DNA of 64,000 nucleotides from Klebsiella pneumoniae (lineage in GTDB: Bacteria > Pseudomonadota > Gammaproteobacteria > Ga0077536), in the NCBI GenBank assembly GCA_945862315.1, contig CAMAXW010000004.1, positions 1-64,000 on the forward strand, in the 5' to 3' direction. Shown piece by piece: positions 1-8,568 of the stretch. A program made the position numbers and the translations under genes. A model generated the notes under the pieces. The model had not been told where the DNA came from and ran no database searches. It saw nothing but the letters and a program-made list of their open reading frames with translations. Positions within the stretch are counted from its first letter, which is position 1, and every line of letters starts with the position of its first letter.

Positions 1-119
1 CCTGCGACCTGCGCCGGGTGGCGTGTGAGGGTTCGCTGAAGACACCACGCTGGGGGTCGCGGGGACTCTGGAATATAGTGGCCGACTGAAACAAAGCCTA
101 ACCATACGAGGGACAAGCC

Positions 120-716
120 ATGGCCTCATCCGCCCACACCCGGCCGCTCAGCGAGATAGAAATTCGCGTCAAGGCGTTGGAATCGCTACTCGTTGAAAAA
201 GGGCTCGTTGACCCCGCAGCGGTCGATGCTTTAATCGACACCTACGAACACAAAGTGGGCCCGCGTAACGGCGCGCGGGTAGTGGCGCGCGCGTGGGTTG
301 ATGCGCCCTACAAACAACGTCTGCTGAGTGATGGGACGACGGCGATTGCTGAACTGGGTTATTCCGGGCTGCAGGGCGAAGATCTGGTGGTCGTAGAAAA
401 CACGCCCGAGGTGCACAACGTGCTGGTGTGTACGCTGTGCTCTTGTTACCCGTGGCCCACCTTGGGCTTGCCGCCGGTGTGGTATAAGTCGGCGCCCTAT
501 CGATCGCGGGTGGTGGTCGATCCGCGCAGCGTGCTGCGGGAGTTCGGCTTGGAATTACCCGCCAGCGCGGAAGTGCGGGTATGGGACAGCACCTCGGAAG
601 TGCGCTACCTCGTGCTGCCCGAGCGCCCCGCCGGCACCGAACATCTCACGGAAGAACAACTGGCAGCTCTGGTCACGCGCGACGCGATGATCGGGGTGGC
701 TAAAGTCACCTCTTAA
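120..716 (+). CDS. nthA: Nitrile hydratase alpha subunit, cobalt type
   Basis: This is the catalytic metal-binding subunit of nitrile hydratase, which hydrates nitriles to amides in the cytoplasm. The 198-residue protein carries the metal-claw motif CTLCSC at residues 104-109, followed by YPWP. Thr rather than Ser after the first Cys is the classical mark of the cobalt class; Cys107 and Cys109 flank Ser108 and are the positions oxidised in characterised enzymes. A GAGGGAC ribosome site precedes the ATG. It is followed after 11 bases by the two half-beta genes and the activator, forming one operon. Thiocyanate hydrolase gamma subunits share this fold, so thiocyanate or a specialised nitrile could be the substrate; the short length and motif context fit nitrile hydratase better. 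Confidence 0.93.
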   Translation: MASSAHTRPLSEIEIRVKALESLLVEKGLVDPAAVDALIDTYEHKVGPRNGARVVARAWVDAPYKQRLLSDGTTAIAELGYSGLQGEDLVVVENTPEVHNVLVCTLCSCYPWPTLGLPPVWYKSAPYRSRVVVDPRSVLREFGLELPASAEVRVWDSTSEVRYLVLPERPAGTEHLTEEQLAALVTRDAMIGVAKVTS

Positions 717-727
717 AGGAGCGCCCA

Positions 728-1039
728 ATGAACGGTGTACATGATCTTGGTGGGCTGGATGGGATGGGCCCGGTGAACCCGGAAAAAGACGAACCGGTTT
801 TCCATGCGGAATGGGAAAAACGCGTTTTTGGGCTGTTTTTACCGGTGTTTGCCTGTGGTTTCTACAACATTGATCAATTTCGCCACGCGATCGAACGCAT
901 GGGTGCCACCGCTTACCTCAACACCAGCTACTACGAGCATTGGTTGCACGCCTATGAGACTTTGCTCGTGGAAAAGGGTGCCTTAACCGCCGAGGAACTG
1001 GCGGCGCGTCAGCGGCAAATTGCAGCGGAGGTGGCGTAA
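728..1039 (+). CDS. Nitrile hydratase beta subunit, N-terminal half as a separate polypeptide
   Basis: The 103-residue protein starts MNGVHDLGG, the standard start of nitrile hydratase beta subunits, and contains the helical block RHAIERM...YYEHWLHAYETLLVEKG that wraps the alpha subunit. It stops where a normal beta subunit of about 220 residues would continue. The stop TAA overlaps the ATG of the next gene (TAATG), so translation is probably coupled. A similar two-polypeptide division of beta is known from thiocyanate hydrolase and the three-subunit toyocamycin nitrile hydratase. Both halves look intact, which favours a real split rather than decay. Confidence 0.88.
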   Translation: MNGVHDLGGLDGMGPVNPEKDEPVFHAEWEKRVFGLFLPVFACGFYNIDQFRHAIERMGATAYLNTSYYEHWLHAYETLLVEKGALTAEELAARQRQIAAEVA

Positions 1040-1385
1040 TGGCGATCACAGCAGAACAAGCGCTGGGTGCGGTGGCCGCCGGGGCGAGTGCCCGCGTCGA
1101 TGCGAACGTCGAAGCCCTTTTTAAGGTGGGTGACCGGGTTCGTGCACGCAATATTAATCCCCGCACCCACACCCGGATGCCGCGTTATCTGCATGGCTGC
1201 GAGGGCGTGGTGGAACGCGATTTTGGCGTATTCGCCTTTCCCGATTCCCATGCTCATGGCCAAGGCGACCAAGCCCAGCACGTCTACAGTGTGCGTTTCA
1301 GCGCCAAGGATGTCTGGGGTCGCGAGGGCGGTGAGCGCGACTTCCTGCTCGTGGATATGTGGGACCAATATTTGGACATCGTTTC

Positions 1386-1389
<4 letters not shown>
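1039..1389 (+). CDS. Nitrile hydratase beta subunit, C-terminal (SH3-like) half
   Basis: The 116-residue protein matches the C-terminal beta-barrel half of nitrile hydratase beta: FKVGDRVRARN, then the HTRMPRYLHG segment, then VYSVRFSAKDVWG and a final DMWDQYLD. The N-terminal 28 residues (Ala/Val-rich) would correspond to the linker between halves. It overlaps the preceding half-gene by one base and the following activator gene by four bases (GTGA), so stoichiometric coupled expression of three or four proteins is likely. It is presumed to assemble with the other half and the alpha subunit around the cobalt site. Confidence 0.88.
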
Positions 1390-1805
<416 letters not shown>

Positions 1806-1819
1806 CGGCGCGCCCACCA

Positions 1820-1843
1820 GCCAGCGAGGCTAGCCTCGCTGGC
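1820..1843. terminator. Perfect palindrome after the nitrile hydratase operon
   Basis: An 11-base stem GCCAGCGAGGC and its exact complement flank a TA centre, 15 bases after the activator stop. It could end transcription of the operon, but there is no T-tract, so it may instead protect the mRNA 3' end. The remaining spacer to 2025 shows nothing else I can name. Confidence 0.45.
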
Positions 1844-2025
1844 CGGCCCTAGCAGCCTTAACTCTCTACCTCTCTGGCGGCGCTCAAAGCACGCGCCTGT
1901 GCGCATAGGGCCTAGGTATCCTGACCCCTGTCATACCGGCCGCGAGCCAGCCATTTGCTCAAGCAAAAGGCCGCCGCGAGATGCGCCCCCCGCGCACCGC
2001 TAGACCCACCCTCGGCGCCGCCCGC

Positions 2026-2352
2026 TTAGGTGTTGTAGCGCAACCTGGTGCCATGCTCTAAGGCGAGCGTCATCTCGGCGGCGCTGACGGCTTGCGGCAG
2101 GTAACAACCCGAAATGAAGGCCTGCGCGAAGCTTGCGCCCTCCAAATTAGTGGTACGTAAATCGATGCCGCGTAAGTCAGAAGAGCGGAAGTAACAGTCG
2201 CTCAAGTCGAGTCCCGAGGCATCTAGTTCGCGCAGGTCGAGGCGGCTTAAATCGCACCCGGTCAGGTCACAGGTTTCGCCCGCCAGCTTGCGCTGATTGA
2301 ATTCCGCTATCTCGCCCATGCGCAAGGTTAAGTACATGGAATTCTCTGACAT
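2026..2352 (-). CDS. Pentapeptide-repeat protein, small
   Basis: The 108-residue protein (start chosen at MSENSMYL) contains consecutive A(D/N)LXX-type pentapeptides: CDLTGCDLSRLDLRELDASG, then LDLSDCYFRSSDLRGIDLRTTNLEGASF. These form about ten turns of a right-handed quadrilateral beta-helix. The first about 25 residues are not repeat. Function is unknown; small pentapeptide proteins range from gyrase-mimicking resistance factors to scaffold proteins, and nothing here indicates which. A TTG at 2382 would give ten extra residues, but no good ribosome site supports either start strongly. Confidence 0.75.
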   Translation of the reverse strand: MSENSMYLTLRMGEIAEFNQRKLAGETCDLTGCDLSRLDLRELDASGLDLSDCYFRSSDLRGIDLRTTNLEGASFAQAFISGCYLPQAVSAAEMTLALEHGTRLRYNT

Positions 2353-2466
2353 CCGTGGTTTAGTCAAGGTAGTACCCCCCAATTAATTATTTGATATCCC
2401 CCCACGATAGCGGCCGCGACACCCGTTCACCGCACTACCTTGCCGGACCTGTTTGTTCGGCGCGGG

Positions 2467-2892
2467 TTAATGGGCCCGGTGCAGGTTGATCAAATCCTGC
2501 ATCGAGATGGTCCCGATCACCGCCAAGTCGGCGTCGAGGAGTTCGTATAAAACGCCCTCACCCCGAATGCTAAACGCAATGATGACATCCTGATCCCCGC
2601 CCCCTTCCCGATGGGGCTCGGCGCTGGGTGGGCTGGCGGTGAGACTGCCCACTGGGCGGATTTCTTTCAGCGCACCATCAGGGTGATAGAGCCGATGTTC
2701 ACCTTGCACCACAAAAGTGTTGTTGTAGGCCAGATGACGGTGGAGCACGATTTGCTCATTGGCTGAGAACTTGAACAACACCTCGGCGATGTGGTTTTTT
2801 TCGTCGACATGGAGAATGGAAAAACGCAGATGTTCGAAGTCGCCCAGCCGTTGCCAGTCGATATTGCGATCGTCAAAAGTGTAAGCGTGCAT
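2467..2892 (-). CDS. Cupin-domain protein
   Basis: The 141-residue protein is a single small beta-barrel with cupin-type features: a HRHLAYNNTFVVQGEHRLYHPDG stretch (metal-ligand histidines followed by a turn-rich strand) and a late IRGEGVLYELLD strand. It resembles cupins of the ChrR/2,4'-dihydroxyacetophenone dioxygenase-like group. Whether it is an enzyme or a sensor cannot be told. It is followed on the same strand by the pentapeptide gene and preceded by a flavin reductase-like gene with about 110 bases between, so the three may be co-expressed. Confidence 0.72.
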   Translation of the reverse strand: MHAYTFDDRNIDWQRLGDFEHLRFSILHVDEKNHIAEVLFKFSANEQIVLHRHLAYNNTFVVQGEHRLYHPDGALKEIRPVGSLTASPPSAEPHREGGGDQDVIIAFSIRGEGVLYELLDADLAVIGTISMQDLINLHRAH

Positions 2893-2999
2893 GCGGAATG
2901 TCCTTTTCGTTAACGTGCTTTCTTAGGACCAGGCCGGCGGCGTTGGGGGCCGCGGCCGTGGGCGAAAACTGTCTTCCAGAACTCGGCAGCGCGCCGGGT

Positions 3000-3617
3000 T
3001 CAGGTGGGCCGGATCATCTCAAAAACCTTGCCTAGGGTGCCGTAGTTTAGGTAGCCCATGCGGGTCAGCGGGACCATTAGACGCTCGTCGATGCGGCCCT
3101 CGTGGATCACCTCATCCGCAATGTGGATGCCCACCACCTCGCCAATCACCACATGGCTTTCTCGCCCGTCAGCGCTCTTCGGCAGGTGCACAAACTGGTA
3201 GACCCGACATTCGAGCGCCGCCTTGGCGCTCGCCACTCGAGGTGGCCGCACCCGTTCGCAGGGCAGGCTGGCAACGCCACAGGCGGCGAACTCATCCACG
3301 CCCCGCGGGAAGGGTTGTGAGGTGGCGTTCATCGCGAGGCCATCGGCCTCGCATACCAGACTGACCACGAACTCGGGCACGTCGGCCAAATTTTTCCAGG
3401 TGTCTTTGCTTTGGCCGGGGCCCGGGGCGTTGGCGGAAAACATGACAAACGGCGGGTCGGCGGACACTGCGTTGAAATATGAATACGGCGCCAGGTTCGC
3501 CACGCCGTTGGCGTCGAGCGTGCTGATCCAGCCGATAGGGCGCGGCATGACCAAGGCGTTAAAGGGATTGTGCGTTAGGGGGGCGGGACGCATGCCCTGT
3601 GCGGTGTCGAAATACAT
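3000..3617 (-). CDS. Flavin reductase-like FMN-binding split-barrel protein
   Basis: The 205-residue protein has the full-length flavin reductase-like split barrel: an N-terminal NPFNALVMPRPIGWISTLD, then NLAPYSYFNAVSADPPFVMFS, then a central KDTWKNLADVPEFVV. The PRPIGWIST and APYS(Y/F)FN motifs mark the FMN-binding family of short reductases that supply reduced flavin or act directly on small substrates. It could supply FMNH2 to the two flavin-dependent monooxygenases of the window, but they are more than 20 kb away, so this is only an inference. Confidence 0.85.
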   Translation of the reverse strand: MYFDTAQGMRPAPLTHNPFNALVMPRPIGWISTLDANGVANLAPYSYFNAVSADPPFVMFSANAPGPGQSKDTWKNLADVPEFVVSLVCEADGLAMNATSQPFPRGVDEFAACGVASLPCERVRPPRVASAKAALECRVYQFVHLPKSADGRESHVVIGEVVGIHIADEVIHEGRIDERLMVPLTRMGYLNYGTLGKVFEMIRPT

Positions 3618-3741
3618 GCCAAATTACCTGCAGTGAAAGCCCGAGCCACCATAGGCGGCAAGCTGCCGAGGTGTCAAAGCCCGATTGCCTCGCTTTGGGG
3701 ATCGGGCTACCGTTGCCCACCAGCCAGGAGATCTCCACACC

Positions 3742-4383
3742 ATGAAAATGCCTTATTGGACCGCCCTCGTGCTGCTCCCCTACCTCCCCATGGCCGGCGC
3801 TGCAGATATTGATCTACCCGAAATTTCGCTGGTCGACGAAGCGGTGGTGGGCGAGCTGCCGGCGCCGCAGGTCGGGAGTTTTCAGGAGTTTGTGGGGCGC
3901 GTGGGCTCGGTGGACTGTCAGCGTTGGGAGGTGAGCGCCACCAATGAGAACGGCTATTTAGTGAGCCGCTGCCAGGGATTCCAATCGTTTCTGAGTGTGG
4001 CGGGCGGTTACAACCTCACCAAAATGGTGGGCCCGGATGGCCAACCCTTGGTGATTTTCGAGCCCTACTATCCGGCGGTGCAGTTCCCACTCGCGCTGAA
4101 TAAAACGTGGGATGCGGACTACACCGGTTTTCTCGCGGTAGCCGGACTGCGCTGGACCGGTCATTTGAAATGCACCGTGGCGGAGTACGCGCCGGTCAAA
4201 GTGGCCGCCGGCACGCTAGATGCCTTCCGTATTGAGTGCTACGACCACCAAAAGGCCGGCATGTTAGAGACCGGCGCCAACACCACCGTGTGGTATGCCC
4301 CGCAAGTGCCCGGGGTGGTCAAAAGCATCAACCGGGTGGATACACGCTGGGATAGCGAACTGCAGGACTACGGCCCGCGCTGA
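3742..4383 (+). CDS. Exported protein of unknown function
   Basis: The start at ATG 3742 is preceded by an AGGAG ribosome site; an upstream in-frame ATG at 3685 lacks one. The 213-residue product begins with a short signal peptide (MKMPYWTALVLLPYLPMAGA, cleavage expected near Ala-Asp). The mature part is beta-rich with paired cysteines (VDCQRWE and SRCQGF; LKCTVAEY and RIECYDH), suggesting a disulfide-stabilised periplasmic domain. Strings such as GTLDAFRIECYD and WYAPQVPGVVKSI are typical of DUF3108-like or lipid-binding exported proteins, but I cannot assign a function. The next gene starts 13 bases downstream. Confidence 0.7.
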   Translation: MKMPYWTALVLLPYLPMAGAADIDLPEISLVDEAVVGELPAPQVGSFQEFVGRVGSVDCQRWEVSATNENGYLVSRCQGFQSFLSVAGGYNLTKMVGPDGQPLVIFEPYYPAVQFPLALNKTWDADYTGFLAVAGLRWTGHLKCTVAEYAPVKVAAGTLDAFRIECYDHQKAGMLETGANTTVWYAPQVPGVVKSINRVDTRWDSELQDYGPR

Positions 4384-4396
4384 GCGGCGACCACCC

Positions 4397-6076
4397 ATGG
4401 AAACGGCGGAAGTTCCTGCGGGGTGGCTAGCGCTGCTCGATGCACCCAAACGCTGGTGGGCGACGTGCGCGGGGATCGTCTTGCTGGCGTTAGTGGTGTG
4501 TGTGCCGGCGCTGGAACAGGTGCCGCTGGAATCCCACGAAGTTTTTGTCGTGCAGACCACCCGCGAAATGGCAGCGCGCGGCGATTGGCTGTTGCCCTAT
4601 TTCAACAACGCGCCACGTCTTAAAAAACCACCGCTCAATTATTGGCTAACCGGCCTCGTGGCCGGCCTCGACGGCAGCCTGCCAGAGGTCCGGGCTTGGC
4701 ACGCGCGCGCGGTATCCGCTGCGGCGGCGGTGGGCATGGTGGTGTTAACCCTGATGTTAGGTGCCGCGTTGTTTGATCGCATCACCGCAGCCGTCGCTGG
4801 GCTGGTGATGGCCGGCAGCGCCGGCGTGTTTACCTTTGCGCACGCAGCCCGCCCCGACATGCTCTACGCTTTTTGTACCAGCGGGGTGTTGGTCGCGGCC
4901 ATCGTGCAGTTACGACGGCCGCCAATTGCGGGGCAACGCGACTGGCCGGGTGCGGTGTGGGTGTGGCTGGCGGTGGCGGCAGCAACGCTGTGCAAAGGCC
5001 CACAACTGCCGGTGCTGGCGCTCTTAGGCGTGTTTGCGCAGGCGGCTATCGTGAGCCGCAGTTGGCGAGTGCCAGCGCGCGCGCTGCATCTGTTGCCGGG
5101 GCTGCTGGGCGTGACCGCGCTCTGCGGGAGTTGGTGGCTGGTACTGTCTGTGCGGGTAGATTTCTCACAATTGGCGGGCAGCCAGCTCGCCGGCTCGCTC
5201 TTGTTGCCGCAGTTTGCGCGCTGGGGCGATGCCTACTATTTCTACCGGCCCTTACAGCTACTGGTGCCGTGGTTGCCGCTGGCCGTGCCGGGCGTGTTGT
5301 TGTTTGGCTTGCGCGAGGTGCGCCGCGGTACCGGCTGGTTGTGGTGGCCGCTCGTGGTTGCGTGCGTGGGCTTATCGTTGGGGCGGCAATATCGCTATTT
5401 TTATTTATTAGCGATGCTGCTGCCCTTGGTGCTGCTGGTGTCGCGTGCGGTGGTGGTGGCGCTAGCCGCTACCACGCAGCGCTCTGCCCGCCCGCTCGTG
5501 TGGCTGGTCTTGGCCCTGCAACTGCTGACCAGCGTGGCCGGTGCCGGTTGGCTATTGGTTAAAAGCGGTCAGTCGGGCTGGCTGACCCCCGTTGTACTCT
5601 CGCTGGCGGTGGGTCTGGTTTTGGCCGGTGGGCTCTTTGCGCGACTGCGTGAGGGTGAGCCACGTTTGGCGGCGTTAGTGGCCTTGGGTATTTTTAACGT
5701 GAGTTTGTGGCCGGGCGCCGGCCTCTCGGGCGTGCTGTGGTCCAAAGACCGCTACGCGGACGCGCGTTTGGCGAGCGCTGCGGCGCAAGCGGCCACGGGT
5801 GCCACGCCGCTGGCAACTTTTGGGGTCAGCCCAACGCTGATGGTCTACGCGGCCAATCGCCACGTGCCGATGCTGGCCAGCGAACGCGAGGTGCTAGGCG
5901 CGTTGGCGCGCTCGCCGACCGGCAGTCTGGTTTTGGTTGCGCCTAGCGACCGCCCCTTGCACTTGCCCGCGGGAGTTAGCATCAGCCAGATCAGCCAAGT
6001 GCGCGCCGGTGGTCACCAAAATGTGCTGTTGGTCTTGCACACCGCGCCACCACTCCCGGCACAACCCACGCCATGA
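4397..6076 (+). CDS. ArnT/PMT-like membrane glycosyltransferase
   Basis: The 559-residue integral membrane protein has about 11-12 hydrophobic helices and the N-terminal periplasmic loop signature of the dolichyl-phosphate-mannose mannosyltransferase/ArnT superfamily: LESHEVFVVQTTREMAARGDW followed by RLKKPPLNYWL. Members transfer a sugar from undecaprenyl phosphate to lipid A or other acceptors at the outer face of the inner membrane. Acceptor and sugar are unknown here. The start at ATG 4397 is favoured because it precedes the first hydrophobic segment and follows the previous gene by 13 bases. Its stop overlaps the next start (ATGA). Confidence 0.85.
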   Translation: METAEVPAGWLALLDAPKRWWATCAGIVLLALVVCVPALEQVPLESHEVFVVQTTREMAARGDWLLPYFNNAPRLKKPPLNYWLTGLVAGLDGSLPEVRAWHARAVSAAAAVGMVVLTLMLGAALFDRITAAVAGLVMAGSAGVFTFAHAARPDMLYAFCTSGVLVAAIVQLRRPPIAGQRDWPGAVWVWLAVAAATLCKGPQLPVLALLGVFAQAAIVSRSWRVPARALHLLPGLLGVTALCGSWWLVLSVRVDFSQLAGSQLAGSLLLPQFARWGDAYYFYRPLQLLVPWLPLAVPGVLLFGLREVRRGTGWLWWPLVVACVGLSLGRQYRYFYLLAMLLPLVLLVSRAVVVALAATTQRSARPLVWLVLALQLLTSVAGAGWLLVKSGQSGWLTPVVLSLAVGLVLAGGLFARLREGEPRLAALVALGIFNVSLWPGAGLSGVLWSKDRYADARLASAAAQAATGATPLATFGVSPTLMVYAANRHVPMLASEREVLGALARSPTGSLVLVAPSDRPLHLPAGVSISQISQVRAGGHQNVLLVLHTAPPLPAQPTP

Positions 6077-6579
6077 GTCGCGCTTTTGTTAAGGAAACCG
6101 ATACGCAGGATGATCTCCCGCCCGGGCGTCGGGCCCCGCGTCAGCAGCCCTGCTACATCACGCGGGATGGCTACAACGCCGCCATGTGCGAGCACGCGCA
6201 ACTCGCTCGCCAGCTGGGTGGACGTCGCCTAGAAGACCTCGAGTTTGATGCCCGGGAGGAATTTCGCCGGCAACGTGCGCGCTGGCACGAACTCGCCGAT
6301 CTGCTGGCGGCCGTGTTGCCGGTCGACCCTGTTGCGCAGCCGGCCGACGAAGTGCGTTTTGGCGCCACCGTGACCCTCACCAATGCTACCGGCGAAGAGC
6401 AAACCGTCACCTTAGTCGGTGAAGATGAAATGGCACTGCGCGCAGGACGCGTGAGTTGGCGCTCGCCGTTGGGGCAAGCCGTGTTGGGTGCCTGCCTGGG
6501 CGAAGAAATTGTGTGCCCCAGGCCGGCCGGCGCAGTGCGGCTCACCGTGAGTGCCATTGTTTATCTCGCAGCACCCTGA
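6073..6579 (+). CDS. GreA/GreB-family transcription factor, GreB-like
   Basis: The 168-residue protein starts MSRAFVKE, the GreB start, and ends with the FKBP-like GreA/GreB C-terminal domain (VGEDEMALRAGRVSWRSPLGQAVLG). The N-terminal helical part is shorter than the usual coiled coil, and the acidic tip (LEDLEFDAREEF) differs from the standard LGDLSENAEY-type tip, so it may be a GreB-like competitor of the RNA polymerase secondary channel rather than a cleavage factor. It overlaps the glycosyltransferase stop by four bases, so the two are co-translated. The 260 bases after it contain no convincing gene. Confidence 0.8.
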   Translation: MSRAFVKETDTQDDLPPGRRAPRQQPCYITRDGYNAAMCEHAQLARQLGGRRLEDLEFDAREEFRRQRARWHELADLLAAVLPVDPVAQPADEVRFGATVTLTNATGEEQTVTLVGEDEMALRAGRVSWRSPLGQAVLGACLGEEIVCPRPAGAVRLTVSAIVYLAAP

Positions 6580-6839
6580 GCCGTGAGCGATAGGCCGCCT
6601 TTGGTTTGGCGTCCGAAAAAATTGGACCATGACCGCGCCGATATGGCCGGTGTGAACAGCGATACGCGCACCAGCTTTCTATTGAGTTATCGCGACCCGC
6701 CGCCCAACATAAGAGCACCCGCCGTGGGAATCTTGCGGGGATGCCCGAGGTCCCGGCGGTGGGCATTATCCGGCGGCCGCCATGCCAATCGCGGCCTTTC
6801 ATCAGGCGCCAAATGCGCGCTAATTCTGGAGAATCACGC

Positions 6840-7715
6840 TTGAAAATCGCCCGCTTCGTTTATCAGGAACGCACGTGTTTAGGGTTGGTGACACCCGCTG
6901 GAGATGCTTGCGAAATTTTGGCCATCGAAGCCGCGGGTGGCGATTTAATGATCGCCCTCATCGAGCGCTTGCTGGCCGGTGAACAACCTGTCACCACCGG
7001 TGTTAGCGTGCCGGTGAGCGCTGTGCGCTGGTTGCCGCCCATCGCCAACCCCAGCAAAAATGTGCTGTGCGTCGGCAAAAACTACGCGGCTCACGCGGCA
7101 GAGTTTGCCCGCAGCGGCTACGACGGTGCCACCGCCAAGCCCAGCGATTACATTCCTGAGTCACCCATTATTTTTTCCAAAGCAGCCTGTTGTCTCAACG
7201 GTGCGCACGCCGACATTCAGGTCCCTTGGGCGATTACCCAAGAAGTCGATTACGAAGCCGAACTCGGGGTGATTATCGGCCGTGGCGGGCGCAGCATTGC
7301 GCGTGCCAATGCGTATGCCCACGTTTTTGGCTATACGGTGATCAACGATGTGACCGCGCGCGACGCGCAGGCCCGGCATAAACAGTGGCTGCTGGGAAAA
7401 TCGATCGATACCTTTTGTCCCATCGGGCCGTGGCTAGTCACGGCCGACGAAGTGGACCCCGAAAATCTCGAAGTGCGTTGTTGGGTGAATGAAGAATTAC
7501 GCCAGCATGCCAACACCCGCGATCTCATTTTTGACATTCCCACGATCATCGAAACCATTTCTGCCAGCATGACGCTCATGCCCGGCGACATCATTGCCAC
7601 CGGTACGCCCGCCGGCGTGGGGATTGGTTTCAAGCCGCCCAAATTTCTCAAAACGGGTGACGTGGTGCGCATCGATATTGCGGGTATCGGTGAACTTCGT
7701 AACACCGTGCGCTAA
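6840..7715 (+). CDS. Fumarylacetoacetate hydrolase family protein
   Basis: The 291-residue protein is a complete FAH-family enzyme: VLCVGKNYAAHAAEF opens the catalytic domain, DYEAELGVIIGRGGRS supplies metal-binding acidic residues, and FGYTVINDVTARDAQ and IATGTPAGVG are family landmarks. The family cleaves or hydrates beta-keto acids from aromatic ring cleavage. I take TTG 6840 as start (LKIARFVYQ) because a TGGAG ribosome site lies 9 bases upstream and upstream residues look non-coding. It heads a five-gene plus-strand operon to 12086 and probably handles an aliphatic ring-cleavage product. Confidence 0.87.
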   Translation: MKIARFVYQERTCLGLVTPAGDACEILAIEAAGGDLMIALIERLLAGEQPVTTGVSVPVSAVRWLPPIANPSKNVLCVGKNYAAHAAEFARSGYDGATAKPSDYIPESPIIFSKAACCLNGAHADIQVPWAITQEVDYEAELGVIIGRGGRSIARANAYAHVFGYTVINDVTARDAQARHKQWLLGKSIDTFCPIGPWLVTADEVDPENLEVRCWVNEELRQHANTRDLIFDIPTIIETISASMTLMPGDIIATGTPAGVGIGFKPPKFLKTGDVVRIDIAGIGELRNTVR

Positions 7716-7731
7716 ATAGGAGCCGACCCAC

Positions 7732-8505
7732 ATGCAATATCTCATCAACGGCAGACAGATGGTGGTGGACAGCTACGGTGCTGGCGCGGCACTGCTGTTG
7801 GTGCACGGACTGGGTGGTACGGCCAACAGTTGGTTCCCGGTGGTGGCGGCGTTCGCTGGCAGCCGGCGGGTGATCGTGCCGGATTTGCCGGGCGCGGGTC
7901 GCTCGGGGCCCAATCCAGACGTCTCCATCGATAGTCTGGTGAACGATCTGCTGGGCTTGCTCGATGCCTTGGACATTCCTTGTGCGCAGGTGGTGGGCCA
8001 TTCCATGGGGACGGTGATTTGTCAGCATTTGGCCGCGCGCGCGCCGCACCGGGTGTTAGATTTAGTTTTGTTGGGACCTCTGGCCGAGCCGCCGGCCGCG
8101 GCTAGACCGGCGTTGCGTGCCCGCGCGGAGGCTGCCCTCAACCAGGGCCTCGAAGGCATTGCCGATACGGTGTGCGAACGCGGCCTCGCCGCGACCACCC
8201 GCGCGCGGCAGCCCGTGGTGACCGGCTTTGTGCGCGAGCTCATCGTGCGACAGTCACCGGCGGGCTATGCCGCGCATTGTCTGGCGCTCGCCGCCGCCGT
8301 CAAAGCGGATCCCACCCTCATCCAGTGCCGCACCTTGCTGCTGGCGGGGCACGAAGACACCACTTCACCCCCGGCCTCGGTGGTCGAGTTGGCGGCATCC
8401 CTGCCACAAGCGACCCATATTGAGCTGGCGGACTGTGGACATTGGACGGCGCTGGAGCAACCCGCCGCGGTGGTCGCTGCGATGCAAGCTTTTTACGCCG
8501 AGTAA
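7732..8505 (+). CDS. Alpha/beta-fold hydrolase
   Basis: The 257-residue protein has a full alpha/beta hydrolase fold: oxyanion-hole HGLGGTANSW at residues 25-34, nucleophile elbow GHSMG with Ser91, and a likely catalytic His in CGHWTALEQP near the end. It resembles 3-oxoadipate enol-lactonase and meta-cleavage product hydrolases (PcaD/MhpC/BphD level similarity), without enough signal to choose. It starts 16 bases after the FAH-family gene with an AGGAG ribosome site, so the two probably act on consecutive intermediates. Confidence 0.87.
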   Translation: MQYLINGRQMVVDSYGAGAALLLVHGLGGTANSWFPVVAAFAGSRRVIVPDLPGAGRSGPNPDVSIDSLVNDLLGLLDALDIPCAQVVGHSMGTVICQHLAARAPHRVLDLVLLGPLAEPPAAARPALRARAEAALNQGLEGIADTVCERGLAATTRARQPVVTGFVRELIVRQSPAGYAAHCLALAAAVKADPTLIQCRTLLLAGHEDTTSPPASVVELAASLPQATHIELADCGHWTALEQPAAVVAAMQAFYAE

Positions 8506-8568
8506 GCGCGGCCACCTGGTGTCGTAACCGGCGGCCGCATTGGCGCGCCATTTTTAAGGGGAACGTCG

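Noticed and set aside
1359-1385. Earlier ATG for the nitrile hydratase activator
   Set aside because: It lies inside the preceding coding region and adds residues without similarity; GTG 1386 overlaps the stop in the usual coupled way.
6583-6843. GTG-started 86-codon frame after the GreB-like gene
   Set aside because: No recognisable domain; it overlaps the real start of the FAH-type gene and has no independent support.
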